A stretch of 9,321 bases of DNA from an uncultured Curvibacter sp. (GTDB taxonomy: Bacteria; Pseudomonadota; Gammaproteobacteria; Burkholderiales; Burkholderiaceae), in the NCBI GenBank assembly GCA_946481355.1, contig CAMLNH010000084.1:1-9321 (forward strand), in the 5' to 3' direction. Shown here piece by piece: positions 6,436 to 9,321 of this stretch. Made by a program: the position numbers and the translations under genes. Below the pieces are notes generated by a model, which was not told the DNA's origin, did no database searches, and saw only the letters and a list, made by a program, of their open reading frames with translations. Numbering within the stretch: the stretch's first letter is position 1; every line of letters starts with the position of its first letter.

Positions 6436-6930
6436 TCAAGACGCGCAGGCCTCACCCGGCTCATGCCCGCACGACGGCAGCGCCGCATCCGCTGTGGCAG
6501 GCGCCCCCCCCTTGAAGGCTTCGGCCGTGGTGTCGTAGCCCTTTTCCTGCAGATAGGCCACGAGGCCAGCGTCCATGCTCTCGGCATGGCCCGGGAACCA
6601 TTCGACCAGGGCCTCGATCATGCTGCCGATGTATTCGGTCTCGCCATTGAGGGCGCGGCGTTCCACCTCTTTCATCACCTGCAGCACGCTGGCGTGCTGG
6701 CCGAAGTGGCAGAAATCTTCCGGAATGCCGCAGGCACGCATCCAGCGCTCTTCCATGGCGAAATGTTCCACCGTGTGGTTCAGCAGATCGCGGTAGACAC
6801 CGAGCTTCTGGTCGGCCGGGGCGGCCGTGGTGGCGTTGATCAAGTCCACGAATTCCTGGTGCGTGTGGTCGGTGCGGGCGTCGCCGAGCGTGAGCGCTTC
6901 GCTCCAGCTCAGGGTGTGGGTGGCGGACAT
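6436..6930 (-). CDS. Bacteriohemerythrin
   Basis: This 164-residue single-domain hemerythrin binds O2 (or senses or transfers it, or handles NO or iron) through a non-haem di-iron centre; it is cytoplasmic, with no signal peptide. All seven expected ligands are visible: H24 (DHTHQEF), H56 and E60 (HFAMEER), H75 and H79 (HFGQH), and H115 and D120 (HAESMD). The core ends near residue 135. A 25-30 residue tail rich in Ala, Gly and Pro follows, with SCGHEPGEAC carrying C154, H156 and C162, which is not part of the usual fold. The ATG at 6930 has a good ribosome binding site (AAGGA, 6 bases upstream). It follows the cupredoxin gene on the same strand after 114 bases, so it may be read with that operon or from its own promoter, where octamer repeats are found. 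There is no fused chemotaxis or GGDEF domain. Confidence 0.93.
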   Translation of the reverse strand: MSATHTLSWSEALTLGDARTDHTHQEFVDLINATTAAPADQKLGVYRDLLNHTVEHFAMEERWMRACGIPEDFCHFGQHASVLQVMKEVERRALNGETEYIGSMIEALVEWFPGHAESMDAGLVAYLQEKGYDTTAEAFKGGAPATADAALPSCGHEPGEACAS

Positions 6931-6950
6931 GGTCGTTCCTTCTCGGGCCG

Positions 6951-6989
6951 TATCGGCATGTCGGCAAGAGTCCCGGTCACGTGTCGGCA
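6951..6989 (-). repeat. Three TGCCGAYA octamers upstream of hemerythrin
   Basis: On the plus strand TATCGGCA (6951-6958) directly abuts TGTCGGCA (6959-6966), and a second exact TGTCGGCA lies at 6982-6989. On the minus strand these read TGCCGATA, TGCCGACA and TGCCGACA, beginning 20 bases upstream of the hemerythrin ATG. The repeat starts are spaced 8 and 23 bases, so two lie on roughly opposite or same helical faces. They could be activator or repressor sites. No protein is known to me for this sequence. Confidence 0.4.
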
Positions 6990-7044
6990 GGGGACAGGGC
7001 GGGCTTGCCGGATGTTGCTCCGGATCATAGCCCAGCCCCGGATT

Positions 7045-7701
7045 TCAGAGCCGACGCCGGCGGGGAACCACACCGAGCTGTACGGTCTGCTGCAGGGTGG
7101 TGGCCCCGAGCTGCAGGGCCTGGCGCGGCGGCTCGACCAGCAGCTCCGGATGCCAGACGCGCAGCTCCACCTTGCCGGCCGGCAAGCCTTCGAAACGGGC
7201 TACGCCGCTCTCGTCGGTCTTGAGCGTCCAGGCCGAGTCGGTGACAAAGACATGGCCACGCATGGAGCCGTGGAGATGGCAGCCCAACAGCACGACGCCA
7301 GGCTTGTCCACCACCAGTTCCGTGGCGGCGGGTGCCTGCCCGGCTGCGCGGCCCGCCAGGCGGAACTCAAAGCCCGCCGGTGCGTTCGGGTCCAGGGCGG
7401 CCAGGCCGGTAGCCTGCGTGCCACGCACATGGTGGTCCCAGCGGTCGAGGTTGGCGAAGCGCAGCTGCGTGCCCGGCACCACCACGGTCAGGGCCGGCAC
7501 AAAGCGCATGCGCTCCTGCTCGATCACCACCGGCCCGGGCGGCGGCGTCGAGGCTGGCGCAGCCCGACCGACCGGGTAAAGCACCACCACGGCTTCGGCC
7601 AGGGGCTTGCCTTCCCGGTCCTGCACCTGGACGTGCAGGCCGGAGGCCTGCGCGGCCCAGCAGACCAGTTGTGTGGAGGCGATGCAGAGGAATTTGCGCA
7701 T
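7045..7701 (-). CDS. Exported cupredoxin-like protein ('methylamine utilization protein' type)
   Basis: This is a 218-residue secreted protein. The signal peptide MRKFLCIASTQLVCWAAQA (1-19) is followed by a beta-rich segment VQVQDREGKPLAEAVVVLYP (24-43), then a plastocyanin-like domain: FVPALTVVVPGTQLRFANLD (67-86), D89-H90-H91, and the copper loop GCHLHGSMRGHVFV, with C141, H144 and M147 in C-x2-H-x2-M spacing. With H91 these form a complete type 1 copper site, so periplasmic electron transfer or copper binding is likely. A final domain (about 158-205, DESGVARFEGLPAG, ELRVWHPEL) resembles carboxypeptidase-regulatory or CnaB-like repeats. Proteins of this layout are often named methylamine utilization proteins, but nothing here indicates methylamine metabolism. 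The ATG at 7701 is one base after the globin stop codon, with GGAG 7 bases upstream inside the globin gene, so the two are translationally linked. Confidence 0.85.
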   Translation of the reverse strand: MRKFLCIASTQLVCWAAQASGLHVQVQDREGKPLAEAVVVLYPVGRAAPASTPPPGPVVIEQERMRFVPALTVVVPGTQLRFANLDRWDHHVRGTQATGLAALDPNAPAGFEFRLAGRAAGQAPAATELVVDKPGVVLLGCHLHGSMRGHVFVTDSAWTLKTDESGVARFEGLPAGKVELRVWHPELLVEPPRQALQLGATTLQQTVQLGVVPRRRRL

Positions 7702-7702
7702 C

Positions 7703-8131
7703 TCAACGCTCCGTGATGATGTCGCGGTGCATGGGCGCCAGCAGGGCCAGCAGGCGGTTCTGCTGGGCAAAGGGAATGCCCCGGGCGTCCATGGCGGCCT
7801 GCAGGTCTTCCACCAGGGCGTTGAATTCGTGCTTGCGGATGCCCATGTCGGCGTGCGCGGCCTTCATGTCGGCGCCTTCGTACTTGCAGGGGCCACCGCT
7901 GAGCTGGCAGAACTGGTCGCTCAGGCTGTCCTTGAGGGCCTTGGGATTGGTGTCCTTGAAATGATGCTTGATGCGATCGTCTCGCAGGACGCGCCCGACA
8001 AAATCATCGACCAGAGCCGTGATGCCGGCCTTCTGGCCCAGGGCCTGGTAGAGCGCGTCGGACGTGGTCTGAGCCTGTGCGCTCAGCACGACGCCCAGAA
8101 ACACGTAACAGGTGAGGAAGAATTTTTTCAT
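7703..8131 (-). CDS. Exported group I truncated haemoglobin
   Basis: This 142-residue protein has an N-terminal signal (MKKFFLTCYVFLGVVLSAQA, 1-20, cleaved after A-Q-A), so the globin acts in the periplasm. Family landmarks are LYQALGQKAGITALVDDF (27-44), the LSGGPCKYEG turn (77-86) and the proximal haem ligand H93 in AAHADMGI. C75 and C82 bracket the GG turn (FCQLSGGPC) and could form a disulfide, which suits an oxidising compartment. The B9-B10 pair, usually Phe-Tyr in this class, reads F44-V45, so the distal tyrosine that stabilises bound O2 is missing. Possible roles are NO or O2 binding, peroxidase activity or haem transfer; none is proven. The ATG at 8131 has GGAG 7 bases upstream. It is the middle gene of an operon: 38 bases after DUF3034 and one base before the cupredoxin. 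Confidence 0.9.
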   Translation of the reverse strand: MKKFFLTCYVFLGVVLSAQAQTTSDALYQALGQKAGITALVDDFVGRVLRDDRIKHHFKDTNPKALKDSLSDQFCQLSGGPCKYEGADMKAAHADMGIRKHEFNALVEDLQAAMDARGIPFAQQNRLLALLAPMHRDIITER

Positions 8132-8169
8132 GGAGGGTCTCCGTGGTTTGAGTCAATGCGCAACGAGGT

Positions 8170-9102
8170 TCAGAAGGCGACCTGACCGGACAGGTAGTAG
8201 CCCGTCTGGCGGCGGCCATCGGTGATGCCGGGCACGATGCGGCCCAGGTCCACATAGGCCAGGGTCAGCGACAGGTGCTTGCTCGGCGCCCAGGCGATGA
8301 ACAGGTCTTTCCAGTCGTCTTCGGCCAGGCCATTGCCCAGGCCCGAGGCTGCGCCCAGGGCTTCGAGGTTGTTGGGCTTCTTGCGGTACTCGGCACCGAT
8401 AGCCAGGTTCTTGCGGAGCAGGTAGGCCAGCGAGACTTCCGTCTGCAGGCTGCGGCTGCTGCGCGCCTGCGCCTTGCCGCCAAAACCCAGCAGGCCGTTC
8501 TGGTTGGCGTTGGTGGAACGCAGGGTGGCGTTGAGCAGCAGGCCCTGGCCCAGGAACAGCTTGGTGGCGTTGACGTACACATCAGTGCCGCTGTCTTTGA
8601 CGCCCAGGAAATTGAAGACCGACTGCAGCGAGCCGGGGCGGACCTGCTTGTGTTCCAGGCCCACGGCGATCTGCGGCATCCAGCTGTCGCTGTCGAGGAT
8701 GGCGTCGCCCGCCACCTTGAGCTTGAGACCGAGCACGTCCATCTGGATGTGCTGGCCGGGCTGCACGCCGAAGGCGGCCACACCGTTGAGGGCGATGGTG
8801 GGCGAGGCATCAAAGTCCTGCCGCGCCAGCGACAGCTCGACGCGGTCTTTCAAGCCCAGGGCCACGCCGTAACTGTTGAGGGCGTAGTCCTGGGTGACGG
8901 CGCGCGTGAGGTAGCTGCTGACACCGATCTCGCCTTCGGTGGCGTTGGTGCCGATCACGGCCCAGGGGGTCAGGCCACCACCGGCCGAGCCGGTGATGGA
9001 GCTGACACCGCCCGTCAGCAAGAGTTTGCCGGTATCGGCCTGGGCCAGGCCGGTGGCGCAGACCAGGCAGGAGAGCGTGGCGTACCGGAAGAGAGTCTTC
9101 AT
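8170..9102 (-). CDS. DUF3034 family outer-membrane beta-barrel protein
   Basis: This is a 310-residue exported protein. The signal peptide MKTLFRYATLSCLVCATGLAQA (positions 1-22) is followed by a mature part starting DTGKLLLTGGVSSITGSAGG, the glycine-rich opening that I associate with DUF3034. The rest alternates short beta strands (for example QIAVGLEHKQV, LLLNATLRS, TEVSLAYLLRKNLAIGAEYR, LSLTLAYVDLG) and ends YYLSGQVAF, with the terminal phenylalanine typical of outer-membrane barrels inserted by BamA. The molecular role is unknown; a pore or surface protein partnering with the globin and cupredoxin is plausible from the operon order. The ATG at 9102 has AGGAG 8 bases upstream. It is the first gene of the three-gene operon and lies behind a candidate ECF-type promoter. 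Confidence 0.85.
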   Translation of the reverse strand: MKTLFRYATLSCLVCATGLAQADTGKLLLTGGVSSITGSAGGGLTPWAVIGTNATEGEIGVSSYLTRAVTQDYALNSYGVALGLKDRVELSLARQDFDASPTIALNGVAAFGVQPGQHIQMDVLGLKLKVAGDAILDSDSWMPQIAVGLEHKQVRPGSLQSVFNFLGVKDSGTDVYVNATKLFLGQGLLLNATLRSTNANQNGLLGFGGKAQARSSRSLQTEVSLAYLLRKNLAIGAEYRKKPNNLEALGAASGLGNGLAEDDWKDLFIAWAPSKHLSLTLAYVDLGRIVPGITDGRRQTGYYLSGQVAF

Positions 9103-9148
9103 CAGGGTGGCTCCTAGTAGAGATGCAGGCCAACAGACCTGTCTACCG

Positions 9149-9176
9149 GATACGCACCCCGACAGCGATCGGATTC
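9149..9176 (-). promoter_or_regulatory. Candidate ECF-sigma promoter of the DUF3034-globin-cupredoxin operon
   Basis: On the minus strand GAATCC (9176 to 9171) is followed after 16 bases by CGTATC (9154 to 9149). An xxATCC -35 with a CGTA-type -10 at 16-17 bases is typical of several ECF sigma factors, for example the TGATCC/CGTA sites of the Rhodobacter RpoE group. T-rich sequence immediately upstream could act as an UP element. Transcription would start near 9142, about 40 bases before the ATG at 9102, just before a short palindrome (ACAGACCTGT at 9133-9142). The anti-sigma gene upstream makes an ECF regulator plausible. No sigma-70 promoter is evident here. Confidence 0.45.
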
Positions 9177-9213
9177 AAAAAGGCAGAAAAATTTTCAGCG
9201 ACCCGTGCCGGCT

Positions 9214-9321
9214 CTACAACTGACGCTGGATCAAGCTGCCCTTGAACAGCACGGGACCGGTCGGTCCGCCCGCGCTGGGCACGCCGCCCAGCGGCTCCAG
9301 GCTGATGGCCAGCGTGGGTAC
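9214..9321 (-). CDS. C-terminal end of an RskA-type anti-sigma factor (partial)
   Basis: The last 35 codons of a gene enter from the right edge on the minus strand and stop at TAG (9216 to 9214). The visible end, LAISLEPLGGVPSAGGPTGP then VLFKGSLIQRQL, is the proline- and glycine-rich tail I recognise from anti-sigma-K (RskA) family proteins, whose extracytoplasmic domain ends with an 'LEP.GG.P...PTGPVL..G' pattern. Such proteins are inner-membrane regulators that hold an ECF sigma factor until released, and the sigma gene usually lies just upstream, here outside the window. Only the tail is seen, so the membrane segment and sigma-binding domain cannot be checked. After the stop, 111 bases remain before the DUF3034 ATG. 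No strong terminator hairpin is visible there, only T-runs, so some read-through into the operon is possible. Confidence 0.7.
   Translation of the reverse strand, partial: VPTLAISLEPLGGVPSAGGPTGPVLFKGSLIQRQL

Noticed and set aside
6463..7716. A 417-codon plus-strand open frame across hemerythrin and cupredoxin
   Set aside because: It spans two real genes and their intergenic gap on the opposite strand and shows no domain.
8275..9117. A 280-codon plus-strand open frame opposite DUF3034
   Set aside because: The minus-strand protein has a signal peptide, barrel strands and a ribosome site; the plus frame has none.
9177..9213. Intrinsic terminator after the anti-sigma gene
   Set aside because: There are T-runs on the minus strand but no convincing GC-rich stem directly before them.

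Overview
The window looks like chromosome of a GC-rich betaproteobacterium, most likely Burkholderiales and probably Comamonadaceae-like. I infer this from base composition (roughly 63-66% G+C in the lines I counted), GGAG-type ribosome binding sites, and protein families recognised by eye (a long-form DinB, a DUF3034 barrel with a secreted truncated globin, a short molybdopterin-domain protein). No database search was possible. There are no RNA genes, CRISPR arrays, insertion sequences or prophage genes that I can support. The longest gap between genes is about 170 bases.

Left part (1-4391): a crotonase-fold dienoyl-CoA isomerase-like gene runs off the left edge on the minus strand. It is divergent from a DUF1569 gene. 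That gene converges on a DNA polymerase IV gene (minus, GTG start), which is divergent from a small exported molybdopterin-domain protein. The molybdopterin gene ends 16 bases inside the tail of an FMN-dependent L-lactate dehydrogenase-type gene (minus). These are mostly single housekeeping or catabolic genes: fatty-acid oxidation, translesion synthesis, lactate oxidation.

Middle part (4486-6930): a 6-phosphofructokinase gene with a mixed Gly/Lys substrate signature, then a distinctly AT-richer gene (about 50-52% G+C in sampled lines) for a small helical protein with an R-x4-H motif like HEPN proteins. That gene has its own good sigma-70 promoter and looks acquired. Next is a bacteriohemerythrin gene whose upstream region carries three copies of a TGCCGAYA-like octamer. 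All are on the minus strand.

Right part (7045-9321): a tight minus-strand operon encodes an outer-membrane DUF3034 barrel, an exported group I truncated haemoglobin with two cysteines and no tyrosine at the usual B10 site, and an exported cupredoxin with a C-x2-H-x2-M copper site. The last two genes are one base apart. Upstream, the final 35 codons of what looks like an RskA-type anti-sigma factor enter from the right edge, and between it and the operon lies a candidate ECF-sigma promoter (GAATCC-N16-CGTATC). With the hemerythrin gene just downstream, this gives a cluster of iron and copper proteins that bind gas or electrons in the cytoplasm, periplasm and outer membrane. It is the best candidate in the window for a poorly described system. 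Its function (NO, O2, peroxide or copper handling) is inference only.
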